A DNA stretch of 64,000 bases, from assembly GCA_036172665.1 (NCBI GenBank), contig CM069877.1, positions 17,881,001 to 17,945,000 on the forward strand. The letters run 5' to 3'. This DNA comes from Prosopocoilus inquinatus (taxonomy: Eukaryota; Arthropoda; Insecta; Coleoptera; Lucanidae). This document shows positions 21,821-32,660 of this stretch, one piece after another (position 1 is the stretch's first letter; each line of letters starts with the position of its first letter). The notes beneath the pieces are model-generated. The model searched no databases. It saw only the letters and a program-made list of their open reading frames with translations, and had not been told where the DNA came from. The translations under genes were made by a program, and so were the position numbers.

Positions 21821-22809
21821 TTAGTGAATTAAAGTCTTAAATAAAATAATTAATAAACGATATCAGTGATTGTTATTGCGAATCCCTGCGTTGAACATCG
21901 AGTGCGGTATCGATGGGCGTGTTCATACCGAGAGGAAGGCGAAGTTGACTTTCGTATTTTTCTCGCACATTTTAACAGCTCCAAACAAGTGATCTGTCCG
22001 AATTTTTTTGGCTATGATACGGTAGCCACCAAAAAATACCCGCAGAAGGTAGCATTTCGCGTACTTATACTGAGGTATTTTTAGTTGCACACAGTAAAAG
22101 AACACCCTGTATATCCCAGTCTTAAAAATTATGAAGCTAAATTCTTCAATTACTTTAGAATGTCAATAAAATTTTTTGATAACCTACTAGGAAACATTGT
22201 ATGACATTAAACTCCTCAACTTCCGTAACTAATATGAAATTGAAATGTAGAGCACTGTAGAAATTTGCAGAAAAAACGCGCTTCATGTGAACAGACAATG
22301 GACATATCTCATATTTAAAAGAGCGCATCAACGTCGGTCCACGTCCGTTTTAAAAACTTTTGCGCTGAGCCACGTCAAGCGCGCGTAAAATTCTAAGTAC
22401 GCTCTACCATGTGAACAGCAAGTACTAATTATGTATATTTTAAAAACTCGCGTTTAGGAAACGCGCGTCTAGCGCGCGTCATGTGAACCAAGCCTAAGTC
22501 GTCGTCTTGCCCGCCAATAAACGATCGTTTATTTAAGCGCATGACAACTTTTGTTTTTTTTTTTCTCACATATCGCGTTCATCAAAGTTTTTGAGGCAAA
22601 TAATTGATAGATGCCACAACACACGATTTTACTTTAACATTAAAATTTGTCGAAAACAAAAGAGGAACGATGACGTAGTTAAAGACCTGAAACGATAGAG
22701 TTAAATTCTATTTAAAATTCAGTTTTTTTTTAATTTGGGATTGGAACTCGTTCCAACATCTTTTATAAAAAAAAATTAATCGTCGTTACGTACCAACTTA
22801 TGTTTCTTA

Positions 22810-22937
22810 GGCCCAGTCTTTTCATCTCTGAATAACTTTAACTGTCGATTAATTTCTATAGGAACAATTGTCTCTACAATTGTAACTATGGGAATAAATC
22901 GATGATTAAAGTTACTCAGAGATGAAAAGACCGGGCC
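22810..22937. mobile_element. Harbinger-type MITE, 128 bp, GGCCCAGTC ends
   Basis: GGCCCAGTCTTTTCATCTCT pairs with AGAGATGAAAAGACCGGGCC with one mismatch, and the inverted match extends through GAATAACTTTAA. TTA flanks both sides (22807-22809 and 22938-22940). It is non-coding. Confidence 0.8.
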
Positions 22938-23106
22938 TTAGTTAGTTTTAAAACCAAAATAAAATTTTTGGCAGTCTGAAACCTGCAGGTATTTTGCCGC
23001 ATATTCGAACGCCGTTTACCAAAAAAAAGGAACTTAACATCACGCACCAAATGTACGATTTTTTTCCCACATACCATTACATTTTTTGATTTCGCGAGAA
23101 ATTCTA

Positions 23107-23229
23107 CCCTGAAGTGACGGGTCACACCGTGGGTCTAGGATAAGCGGTTTTCGAGTTGCGAACATCACAAAAAAGAGAAACTTGAAAACAACTCATCCTA
23201 GACCCACGGTGTGACCCATCATTTCAAGC
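23107..23229. repeat. Inverted repeat, GGGTCACACCGTGGGTCTAG
   Basis: The left side GACGGGTCACACCGTGGGTC-TAGGAT pairs with ATCCTA-GACCCACGGTGTGACCCATC on the right, about 45 bases each. One arm-like copy without its partner lies at 26272-26320, so this belongs to an interspersed family related to the 11.9-13.1 kb array (GGATGGGTCACATC). Confidence 0.65.
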
Positions 23230-23749
23230 CAAAGTTAATTTATGAGAAGTTATCTCATCCGTTTGGATTTACATGCATAAAAGCGAATGTCTGGACGGGC
23301 TGGTGGGGGTGTCCGTGTGGTCTCTCGTGACGTCAGACTATACTGTGGCGATTTTGATTGGTCGCGATCGACGGCGCAAGCATAGTCGGTGTCGTTACCA
23401 TAACAACGCAATTATTATGATATGATTTTAAATGGAGTTTCAGTTTGGACGAGTGACTTAGATCTGAGACCCATACGAAAACTGTCGAATCCGTCCGATT
23501 TTGGATGAGGCAACTTCCCATATACTAACTTTGATTTCAAGCTATAATTTACCATAAAATCCAAAAATGCAATTATATACAGGGCGTTGCTTCAAAAAAA
23601 AAATGCAACTTTGATTAATATCTTCGATAATGAGATGTTCGACTGTTTTTCTATTGACACTTATTAATACTGAGGAAGAGTATGCGCACGTATTTGCAGC
23701 CAATATTCTTTTTTAACCTCAAAAATAAGGGAGTTAGAAGAAATGTAAC

Positions 23750-23869
23750 AGCGTTTTCGATTAGGGTGCATCAGGGCACTGAGTGTATCTTCATCTCGTT
23801 TTAGCCTAATGGAATAAAACGAAATTAAGATACACTCAGTGCACATAGTGCAGCCCAATCGAAAACGCT
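23750..23869. mobile_element. MITE, 120 bp, AGCGTTTTCG ends (copy 1)
   Basis: AGCGTTTTCGATTAGGGTGC pairs with TGCAGCCCAATCGAAAACGCT, and GCACTGAGTGTATCTT with AAGATACACTCAGTGC. A second copy with the same design lies at 59226-59346. It is non-coding. Confidence 0.7.
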
Positions 23870-24734
23870 TTCGTGTATACGAAATTTCTTTTGGTTTTTT
23901 AAAATTCTTTTATCTTTTGCTTGTTCTGCAACATTGTGCTTATTTTCATCTAATTAGGGAGGAGCAGAAAATAAATTACTTTTTACAGAAATTAATGAAG
24001 CCACACGCGCCCCGGTCTGCTTTTGTTATTTTTTTTATAATTTGTGGATTTTTCAGCAAAGCTAAAGACACCTCCTCCTCTCGACTTTTGATTAATTATG
24101 TATCTCGTTTCGGTCTGTTTTAATTATCTCCGGATTCCGAGCCGGCGAAACTGAGAGGGCGCTGCTCATTACAGCAAGATTACATCGTGGACGTGATGAT
24201 GGAACCGCAGATAAAAGGACCACCCGCGAACTCCGTAAACGTCGCGGACAATCGCCGGGCCCTTGCTGGCGAAAATTGAAATGAAATAATGCCCCCTCCC
24301 CCGTCGCACGATCGCTTTGTACTCTTTAATGAACGAATGTCGAACAAGTCGAAATCCCACGCGAAACAGTTAGTTTACAAAAAGTAATGAGAGAGCAAAA
24401 GACAGAAAGAGAAATCGATTGGTTTCATATATGCCAACATTTTTAACGCAACGCCCTGTATGAGGTATTATTGAATTTTTAGATTCTATATAAAATATTA
24501 GTTGAATTGATTGAGCCACACGATAGGTTTGTCTCAACTGGTTTAACATGGTTTTAAGTTTAAATGTATCCTCTATGTTTCCTCTTTTGTTTTTGGAATT
24601 AGAGAAAATACCCCGATGTAAAAGTTAGTCGGAATTTTCCATACTTTCGAATTCCTTTACAAAAAAAAAAAAAAAACAATTGCGCAATGCGTTCGCGCGT
24701 TACGAAGCGAAGTTACTGTTCCTTTAACCGAACA
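23870..24734. other. No gene seen
   Basis: 24100-24360 is comparatively GC-rich and unique. 24440-24730 is a fragment of the CCCTGTATA...TTGAATTTTT family seen at 11.9-13.1 kb. A poly(A) run lies at 24661-24676. The minus ORF at 24169-24360 is not supported. Confidence 0.35.
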
Positions 24735-24742
24735 CTTTGTAT

Positions 24743-26229
24743 CAGGGTTGGAAAGTTTAAAACAAACTGTTTAAAACATAGCATTTAAAACATGTTTAAA
24801 ACACCGAATTAAAAACATATCATCTGTTTTAAACAAACTGTTTTAAACATGTTTTTTTTGATAATGTTTTAAATTCATTTTTTCTAATTTTAAGCTAAAA
24901 TAAAATTCTTTTGATATAAGTGCTTTATTTTTAAGTTTTAAACATTTTTTTTGTTAATGTTTTAAATTCATTTTATTAGTTTTAAGCTAAAAAAAGAACA
25001 CTTTTGATATATGTGTTTTATTTTTGCAACGTAATACTGTGTAACCAGAAGTTAAATGTTTAGGGTCTGTATTTCACTGACAGATTAACTTTGAACTTTA
25101 CTTTGTTCTCATATCAATTGATTTAATAATTGTAGACAATGCGTGACTGAGCCGATGACGTGATGACTTTGTAGCTCTGATTTGAACTAAATTTAAATTG
25201 CATTAGATTGATTATAATCAATTCATTAATTATTACTTATCACTAGAATAATACTTATACTGCACAATTTTAAAATACCTTTTCAATATTTAACCTTTTA
25301 TTATTACATTAAATTTTGAAACATACTGGGTCCTCCGCTTCCCTGTTCATACTATGGGCCACGGGATGAGTTATTATGTAGCAAACTGGCTTGAATTTGT
25401 CAATGATAATGCAATGTTTGGTCAAAAAGTGATCGTAGGATGTCGCTTTTAAACTATTTATAACGTTACCGTTTCATTTGTCTTCATTGAATTTCTACCG
25501 TGTGTCCCAAGGCCGTATACTCGCCCTTCTAGAATTGTAAGGTATGTTTAAAATTTGATAACGATGAATTAAACAAAAATTTAATTTGAATTTTCAGACA
25601 TACCTACTGGACTTTTCGTTTCGCCGGAAGTAATATCAACTTTGTTATTTTAAATGGAACATCCTACATGTTTTTACATATTTTAAATTTTTGTTTTCCA
25701 GTATTGAAAGCCACGATTCATGTATTTTAGTTCTAATGCGATCAAGTAATTTGAAAAAAAAATACTTCCTTGGATTGTTTTTGATTTTAGTTTTTATTGG
25801 GAATGTTTTTCTCAGTATGTTGATACCAAATACTTCATACTTTCTCTGAAAATCATTTAAAACACCGCTACCGTAGATCCTAAATAAATCAAGCTCTGCC
25901 TTAAATGATTTAAATTATTATCAAAGTACATACATTATTTTTAAAAGGGTACATAATCTAACATTACAAACTTTTCATCTTTCTTTTAATTAAAGATCGA
26001 ATTTTAATAAATTCTTCTTTTTACACAAATATCAAATAATAATAATAATATATATCTTTTTATGTAGGCTGTAAGGGCAATTCAAACATTTAAAAGTTGT
26101 TTTTAACAGCTGTTTTTTTGTTTAAAACATGTTTAATTTAGGGTCAATTTTAAACATGTTTTAAACAAAAAAAAACTGTTTAAAACAAAAAAACAGAAGC
26201 TTTGTTTAAAAAAAAAAACTCCAACTCTG
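24743..26229. mobile_element. hAT-like element with perfect 8-bp duplication
   Basis: The left end CAGGGTTGGAAAGTTTAAAA pairs with the right end TTTTAAACTCCAACTCTG-like sequence. CTTTGTAT flanks both sides exactly (24735-24742 and 26230-26237). The subterminal DNA on both sides is filled with GTTTAAAAC and its variants. CAGGG-type ends plus an 8-bp duplication fit hAT. No transposase is found. It contains a fragment of the 31-kb family (about 25360-25455) and a foldback A-like fragment (about 25500-25870). Confidence 0.75.
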
Positions 26230-26237
26230 CTTTGTAT

Positions 26238-27983
26238 ATTGTTGCATTTTCGGATTCTACGGTAAATTCTAGCCTGAAATGATGGGTCACACTGTAGGTC
26301 TAGGATGAACGGTTTCCGAGTTGCAATTTTTTTATGACTTCATGCAACTCGAAAACCCGTAAGTTTGGTGCGAAACTTGAAACTGCGACGTTCAATTGTA
26401 TTTTGGTAAATGGTGTTCGAACGTGCTGAAAATTCCGTGCTGGTTTCAGCATCTCGAAAATTTTGTTTGGTTGTAAAACGAAAGCAAGTCGGCGTCCTTC
26501 ACCAGAAACGTTAAAGTGATTAATTACCTGGTTAATTAATAATTAACATTTTTTTGTGCGAGTTCGGGGTTTTTAATTGCTTTCTGTTCGACAAATTTCG
26601 ATATTAATCATCGAGGTATCCGCGGCTGACCTAATTGAATCAAATGTTTCCGTGGAAAAGATCCCGGCAGCATTGGGCGATGGAATTTTGAAGCGGGCGT
26701 CACACGTGACTGCGTCCGACAAAAAATTTAATACGCGCCGATAATTATACGTTCTTGAATCTTCTACATGCGATCCGATTGCCCCAATTTTTTTTTTTTT
26801 TTTTTGCAATGATATAACGTATAATCAAAAACAAATTCCTCGATGATTATATTACGCCGACTTTCTGAGATGTTGTAGCTTGTAGCTAATGAAGATTATT
26901 ATTACCGGGTTGCCAAATGTAGAGATCTTACCTTAAAGTTAGGGAAAACTAGCATTTGATTCGGACTTGTAAATTTCAAAAAAATGGGATTTATCGGGTC
27001 GAAGATCTCAGATCTCGAACGCATTCAAGATCTCAGCATTGTTCGAGAATCAAAGATAAGCTAATGAAGTGCGGCGTGTGCGTATTGTTACCTGGACATG
27101 CAGAGTGTAACACAAAGTAAAACCTGTAATAAAGACATGACAATGGCGTCGTAAAACAAGCTTACAACTAGAACTTAAAAGTCACCGTCGTTCCCAACAC
27201 TCAAGGCTGTCGTTTCCCCCTTCGACATTCAAAAGTAGAATGACCGCTTTTACGGAGAGTTTTATGTCATAATTTGCTTGCGGTGAACGTCCGAAAAATT
27301 CGAACGAATTCGACGATTCCGATCCTTTCTAGCGCCAACAAATATAAACAGATCAGAGATCCGATCGAATCCGGTCAATTGCGGCTTGAAATTTATTGGC
27401 GATTGTGTGCGGTACGAGAATGAATAATAATAAATGGATCGGAGCGAACGCGCTTTTAATTAACGATCTGCAAAACGGGCAATGATTTTCGATCTAGAGC
27501 ACGCTGAAGGGCAGCTACAATAGAATGTCAAACGACCAATTAGGGTAGAGAACAGGCCACCAATCGCTAGCAATCGCCTGATGCAATCGCAATTTCACAA
27601 TTTCGCCTCTGCACACGCCGGGTCCACTTAATTAACAACGATCGAAACCAAACAGATCACTTTTTTCTTAAGGTCCTCATAAATTTCAAAAAAGTACAGT
27701 TGTAACGCCTTGATAACAACAAAAGAACCTAGAATGTGACACTACTGCCTCTTCTCAGGGTCCAAGAATGTAAAAAAAGATCTGATCTGCATGTATTTCT
27801 TATCAATAAAAACGACCCTTTCTTCATACTTAATGCCTTGATTATACTAAACCCTTATTCAAAGTCCGCAGCTCCACATTTTTTATTGAAACGGTTCAAA
27901 CTCTAAAAATTAATGTCTCTGGTCCCAAACCATTACAGAAAATGCGATATTTTAGGATTTCAAACCCTTTCTCAGTGTACAAA
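26238..27983. other. No gene seen
   Basis: 26270-26330 is a single arm of the 23107-23229 family. 26560-27650 appears unique, with GC somewhat above average and several GATCGG/CGATCG words. 27690-27980 is a diverged copy of sequence at 29815-30240 (CTTCTCAGG-TCCAAGAATGT, AATGCGATATTTTAGGAT), now separated by the element at 27984-29806. Confidence 0.35.
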
Positions 27984-29806
27984 TTCGGAACACTTGGGCC
28001 GCGCACATTTGCGCCACCGATACATTTGCGCCCTTCCAAGAAAAGGTGCTCAATAACGGCACAGGTAACGATTTAAAGTTGAACATTTGTGCCTCCGTTC
28101 TGGGAAATTATTTATTTCTTAGATAGACGAAAATTTACCTGTAAACCTTCATATTTCGTGTGGAAATATATCTGAAAACTTATTTATTGGGGATCAAAAA
28201 TAATCATATGTATCAATTGTGTGGCACTTTGCTGTGATATCACTTACTGGTTGTTATTATTAGGCTCCCAAGTTTTGTCCTCACTTTTTATCCACGCACA
28301 AGTTTTTTGTGGATTATTTATATTTAATACCTATTATAATCTTTATAATTTTAAACACAAGATTACTTTTCTAGTTTAACTATGATTGCTGTATTCTTCT
28401 GTTAATTGCACTTCCTTAAATATTTAATGTTTCCTATAGTTATAGGAAAGAAGCAAACAACTCTGCAACTTCCAGTTTTTGAATTTATGAATGAAACAAT
28501 TCAAATCGAGAAAGAAGATAGTTTCAGTTACTTGTTTATGTAATTTCCGTTTAATCTCACAAATTATACTGAATGTTCGGGAAACTTAAAATCTAATCAC
28601 TTCAGCCTGGTATCGCATCTGTGCACAAAATTACACTATTATTTTATTTTTTCTTGCGTTTTTTGGTCGAAACATTTTTATCAACCCTTCTTCTTTAATT
28701 ATGAACTCCTGTGTTGAAAAAAATGCTCCATATTTTTTCACTTTTCTTAAATTTGTCATAGTTACTGAAATCTCTTTGTTTATTTAAAATTGTTAGAATT
28801 CAATGCCTGTTTTCATTTTTTTTATTTGATTCTTTGGAAAAATGATTCTGACAAAAATACTACGCTCCTCGACTGCTGGGAAAGCCACATATTGGAAAAA
28901 AATTCACAAAATTTTCCGGATACTTTCTACACGGTTTATATATTTACACTTTCTACACGGTTTATATATTTAGTATATTTTATATTTACTTTTATTTATA
29001 TCTACTTCTACTCTGGGGAAACATTGTTATTGCATTATAAGAGCTAAAAGAGCCAGCCACTTATAAATTTTGTAAGCCCATTTCCAGACTATCTTTCTTT
29101 TTTACCCGCGAATATTTTAGTATTTTAAACTCAAATTATTATTATTATATTATGAACGGTTCATGCAAATATTGTTTTTCTACAATTGGTCAAAAAATGG
29201 ATGTTTACGCATTAATTTTAGTGCGCAAAATACGCGTTTTTTTCACCGTTCAAATGTCAGAAAATCTTTTCTTTCATTTTTTTACGGTGAAAAAAAAAAC
29301 GCGTGTTTTGCCACTAAAATTAACGTAAACACATATCCTACGATCGTTTGTTGGCCTGACATTGCCAAACTGAAGCCAGATCCCATACAAGGCGATTACG
29401 CTTGCTATCAGAGCAGTCACAGGTTTGTTTTACAAAATTTTGTTGCAAATAGTTTTTTTTTTTCAAAAATTTATGTTTATATTTATTACCTAGGTTTACA
29501 ATTGAAAGGCATTGCTATTAATTAAAATAATTTTTTTAAAGTAAATACCTTTCGAGCTTTCAATAAATTCCAAATACAAATAAGCAATTGCATAATACAC
29601 ATATATTATACGCACGTGCGGATTTAAAATAATTTTATTTATAATTAGCAGAAATATAATTTACCAAAGTGGTCAAAAATTTCGAAGAATATTATTAATG
29701 CAAGGGGCAGCGGCACAAATGCAAAATTGCTAATGTCATTACCTGACCGTTCCTCATAAATTTAAACCGAGCGGCGCAAATGTATCGGTGGCGCAAATGT
29801 CCCGAC
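27984..29806. mobile_element. TIR element with ACATTTGCGCC-unit ends
   Basis: The left end contains CGCGCACATTTGCGCCACCG then ATACATTTGCGCCC. The right end has the inverse, GGGCGCAAATGTATCGGTGG-like then CGCAAATGTC. The ends are themselves short tandem units of ACATTTGCGCC(RCGAT). A third end of the family starts near 63905. Sequence near 29490-29580 recurs at 60515-60625. A separate palindrome lies inside at 29199-29337. No transposase is recognised, so the superfamily is open. Confidence 0.6.
29199..29337. repeat. Palindrome inside the ACATTTGCGCC element
   Basis: GGATGTTTACGCATTAATTT pairs with AAATTAACGTAAACACATATCC, and AAATACGCGTTTTTTTCACCGT with ACGGTGAAAAAAAAAACGCGTGTTTT. The arms are about 50 bases around a 30-base loop. 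The plus ORF across it (29163-29525) owes its length to the palindrome and A/T runs. Confidence 0.65.
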
Positions 29807-29809
29807 ACA

Positions 29810-30400
29810 TCATGGTACACAGAGGTTAAACTCTCTTAGTGTTAAACTTCGTAGTGTTCGCAGTCTATAAAACTGCCCACATGTTTGATTGAAATGGCTT
29901 AAACTCAAAAGACAATCTTGTATCCCAAAAATGAGCAATTCATTACTTAAAATGTGATATTTTAAGACTTTAAACCGTTTCCCAAGGTACACAGAGATAC
30001 TATATCTTGTTTTTGTTTAAGATCCGCATAAATTTAAGAAAATATCATCGTAATAGATGTCGATCAGAGGAAAAGTGTAGCGTTGGTAGCTTAGATAGTG
30101 ACACTCCAACCCCTTCTCAGAATCTAAGAATATAATCAAATTTGAATTGTTAACGGGATCATGTTTTCGATAAAAAAATATGCAACGAAATTTTCTCTGG
30201 AGATGGAGCACTCTTGGTCAACGTAAATACATCTTTTCCCTTTCTCAGGATCCATTGTTACGGACTCTCTGCTTTGTGTTTTGATTTACCAGACGCTTCC
30301 ACAGAAAGATTTAAGTAAATCGTAAAATCTTCGGTACTGTCTCAGAGTTCAAATAATCGACTTGCACTAAAAGAAAGCGACTTTTAATTGTGTTTCGCTT
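29810..30400. repeat. Diverged duplicate of 27690-27980
   Basis: Segments such as AAAATGTGATATTTTAAGAC, GACACTCCAACCCCTTCTCA and GAATCTAAGAATATAAT match the left flank of the 27984 element at moderate identity and in the same orientation. Two or three units of an old tandem repeat are likely. No gene is seen. Confidence 0.4.
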
Positions 30401-30404
30401 TAAT

Positions 30405-30660
30405 TTATTGTTTAGAGTCTTTCTCAGGAATGACTTAGGGTCTATAGAAGAACCGAATAGAGAGCAATATTTCATTGATCAGACGGAGGTCGCTTGAAGG
30501 CGACGCTTTAATTTATTGCATTAGACTCTTCCTCCGGAACGACTCAGGGTCTACAAAAGGACTGAATTGAGAGCAATATTTCATTGATCTTAATTTATTG
30601 TATTAAACTCTTTCTCAGGAACGACTCAGGGTCTATCAAGGAACTGAATCGTAGAGGCCG
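30405..30660. repeat. Minisatellite, three diverged units
   Basis: TTTAATTTATTGTTTAGAGTC followed by TTTCTCAGGAATGACTTAGGGTCTA recurs at about 30409, 30511 and 30592, with AGAGCAATATTTCATTGATC closing the first two units. The spacing is uneven (about 102 and 81), so units have lost sequence. Confidence 0.6.
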
Positions 30661-31008
30661 TCGCTTAAAGAATACTACTGCTTCGTATTCACTCTCTATA
30701 ATAACGCCAGTATTCATAGTCCCGTCTTAAGTAACACTTACATCAAGTGTCACTTAAGTTCAAAGTATAACTTACACTCCGATTTTATTTCATAAACATC
30801 TTGTCGGTTAATCTCGGCTAGTTTTGCAAACTATAATATATCTAGTTAAGATAATACTGAATCCGGTTGAGACGCGTTATTTTGGGAAGTTTCGTTGGCA
30901 AATTTACACACGTGCAAATTTTGTCCTATTTATTTCGAGTTCGTTTGTTGTTATTTTATATGCGTGTTTGTTAGTGATAATTAATAATGGCTACGAAAAC
31001 TAAAATTG
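30661..31008. other. No gene seen
   Basis: 30718-30790 contains CTTAAGTAACACTTACATCA and related CTTAAGT words, resembling the palindrome at 31899-32242. The remainder looks unique. Confidence 0.35.
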
Positions 31009-31822
31009 CATAAACATATAAAATAGCGACATCTTACTATCGCTTTTTGACCTAACATTGCAGTAGGATAGACAAATTGAAGCGGGATTTGCTCCTAATG
31101 AGTCCCTCATGCAAGACGGCCATGCTTGCTGTCAAAGCATAATGAAAGATTTTAGAAAAATTTTGTGCAAATCGTTTTTGATTGCAGTGAGAACCTCGAG
31201 CAGCCTCTGGACAGCTGTTTCAGCCCTGCTTGGGGCTTCTTCGGCAGAAACGTAGCTCGACATTCCCACTGCAGACCAAAAACGACTTGCCCAATTTATT
31301 CGCAAATGCGATGTAAGAATGATGAACATATAAAATAGCGACATCTTACTATCGCTTTTTGACCTAACATTGCAGTAGGATAGACAAATTGAAGCGGGAT
31401 TTGCTCCTAATGAGTCCCCCATGCAAGGCGGCCATGCTTGCTGTCAAAGCATAATGAAAGATTTGAGAAAAATTTTGTGCAAATCGTTTTTGATTGCAGT
31501 GAGAACCTCGAGCAGCCTCTGGACAGCTGTTTCAGCCCTGCTTGGGGCTTCTTCAGCAGAAAGAATTAGGAGCAAATCCCGCTTCAATTTGTCTATCCTA
31601 CTGCAATGTTAGGTCAAAAAGCGATAGTAAGATGTCGCTATTTTATATGTTCATCATTCTTACATCGCATTTGCGAATAAATTGGGCAAGTCGTTTTTGG
31701 TCTGCGGTGGGAATGTCGAGCTACGTTTCTGCTGAAGAAACCCCAAGCAGGGCTGAAACAGCTGTCCAGAGGCTGCTCGAGGTTCTCACTGCAATCAAAA
31801 ACGATTTGCACAAAATTTAAAA
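31009..31822. repeat. Complex direct and inverted repeat, three units
   Basis: A unit starting ACATATAAAATAGCGACATC occurs at about 31013 and again at 31328 (period 315, nearly identical), and in inverse orientation at about 31560-31820. Within each are GCAGTAGGATAGACAAATTG, GCAAATCGTTTTTGATTGCA and CCTGCTTGGGGCTTCTTC. The repeat ends in a 15-base A run at 31822. Shorter copies are at 2296-2420, 7024-7200 and 25360-25455. One frame of the inverse orientation is open through the unit, which produces twin ORFs at 31132-31422 (-) and 31542-31820 (+). Confidence 0.7.
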
Positions 31823-31898
31823 AAAAAAAAAAATTTTTTTATAAAATTGCATACACTGCAACAGAGAAAATGTTATTTAGTCTACTTTGCATGCCTTA

Positions 31899-32242
31899 AT
31901 TGGTAAGTGTAACTTAAGACACAGATGGAACTGACTTAGAATGAAGTACTACTTAAGTTGTACTTAGTCAACTGTGAAATAAAATTTTTACGTTAAGTCA
32001 AACTTAATGAATGAATACTGTCGTAAGTATCATAGAACTTTTGCTTTAGATATGTGGTTTTTTGTATATTAGTAGAGTCTAATATACAAAAAACCACATA
32101 TCTAAAGCAAAAGTTCTATGATACTTACGACATTAAGTTTGACTTAACGTAAAAATTTTATTTCACAGTTGACTAAGTACAACTTAAGTAGTACTTCATT
32201 CTAAGTCAGTTCCATCTGTGTCTTAAGTTACACTTACCAATC
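31899..32242. mobile_element. Near-perfect palindrome, arms about 170 bp
   Basis: TTGGTAAGTGTAACTTAAGA on the left and its exact inverse at the right end enclose arms that match almost base for base to a centre at about 32069 (loop GTAGAGTC). The main difference is about 10 extra bases (GAATGAATAC) in the left arm. No coding sequence is present. It is probably a foldback MITE. Its TTAAGT-rich arms resemble the MITE at 21594 in style but not in the ends. Confidence 0.75.
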
Positions 32243-32660
32243 AGGGCCAAAAGAAGAATCTAATTCGAAAAATAGGATTTTCATTGAATTATTACCTTAC
32301 GTTTATTATTTTTTTTTTGCTGACGGAGGTGATTGAAGATTTTTAATCTGCATAACCTGGTTTTGTTTCGCATGCTCCCTTCAGATTTATGTTTCGGGCC
32401 GTATCCATAAATTATGCTATTTATCGACGGTATATAAGCAGAGCAGGGCTGAGCGCGCGGTGCTACCGTTCACTCTTAAAATTTTATAGCGTCCATAAAC
32501 TTCGGCCTTATGTTTTTATTCTGGCTCTGTGCGCGCTTTAGGCTCAGCGCTGACATAGCAATTTTTAGTTTCGAAACGATTTGATTGCCGAGCCTCGTTT
32601 CGCGCTTATCTAGGCAACTAAATAGTATTGTTGTGATCAGTGCGCTCATATGCAATTAAA
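32243..32660. other. Unique spacer, possible core promoter
   Basis: Non-repetitive sequence with a TATATAAG box at 32431-32438 inside a GC-richer setting (GCAGAGCAGGGCTGAGCGCG follows). A transcript starting near 32465-32475 would run toward the mariner element at 32661. No gene start is seen downstream, so this is only a candidate. Confidence 0.25.

Larger units (their letters stand above)
20203..22494. mobile_element. PIF/Harbinger-type element, 2.3 kb
   Basis: The left end GGTCTAGTTCACATAAAGCG and the right end CGCGCGTCATGTGAACCAAGCC are imperfect inverse copies flanked by the 3-bp duplication TAA (20200-20202 and 22495-22497), as expected for PIF/Harbinger (TWA target). CpG-rich CGCG words cluster near both ends. 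A short transposase-like N-terminus survives at 20814-20930, and a younger MITE sits inside at 21594-21820. Confidence 0.65.
22498..23749. other. No gene seen; holds two small inverted repeats
   Basis: Apart from the MITE at 22810-22937 and the hairpin at 23107-23229, this is AT-rich unique-looking DNA. 23270-23350 is GC-richer (TGGTGGGGGTGTCCG). 23576-23600 carries a TE-like ATACAGGGCGTTGC end. None of the short ORFs is convincing. Confidence 0.4.

Noticed and set aside
29163..29525. 120-codon plus ORF
   Set aside because: It runs through a palindrome and A/T runs of a transposable element; no family features.
31132..31422. 96-codon minus ORF matching the 92-codon plus ORF at 31542-31820 as if a duplicated gene
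   Set aside because: Both are the same frame of an inverted repeat unit; no start context, splice sites or family. Treated as repeat-derived.
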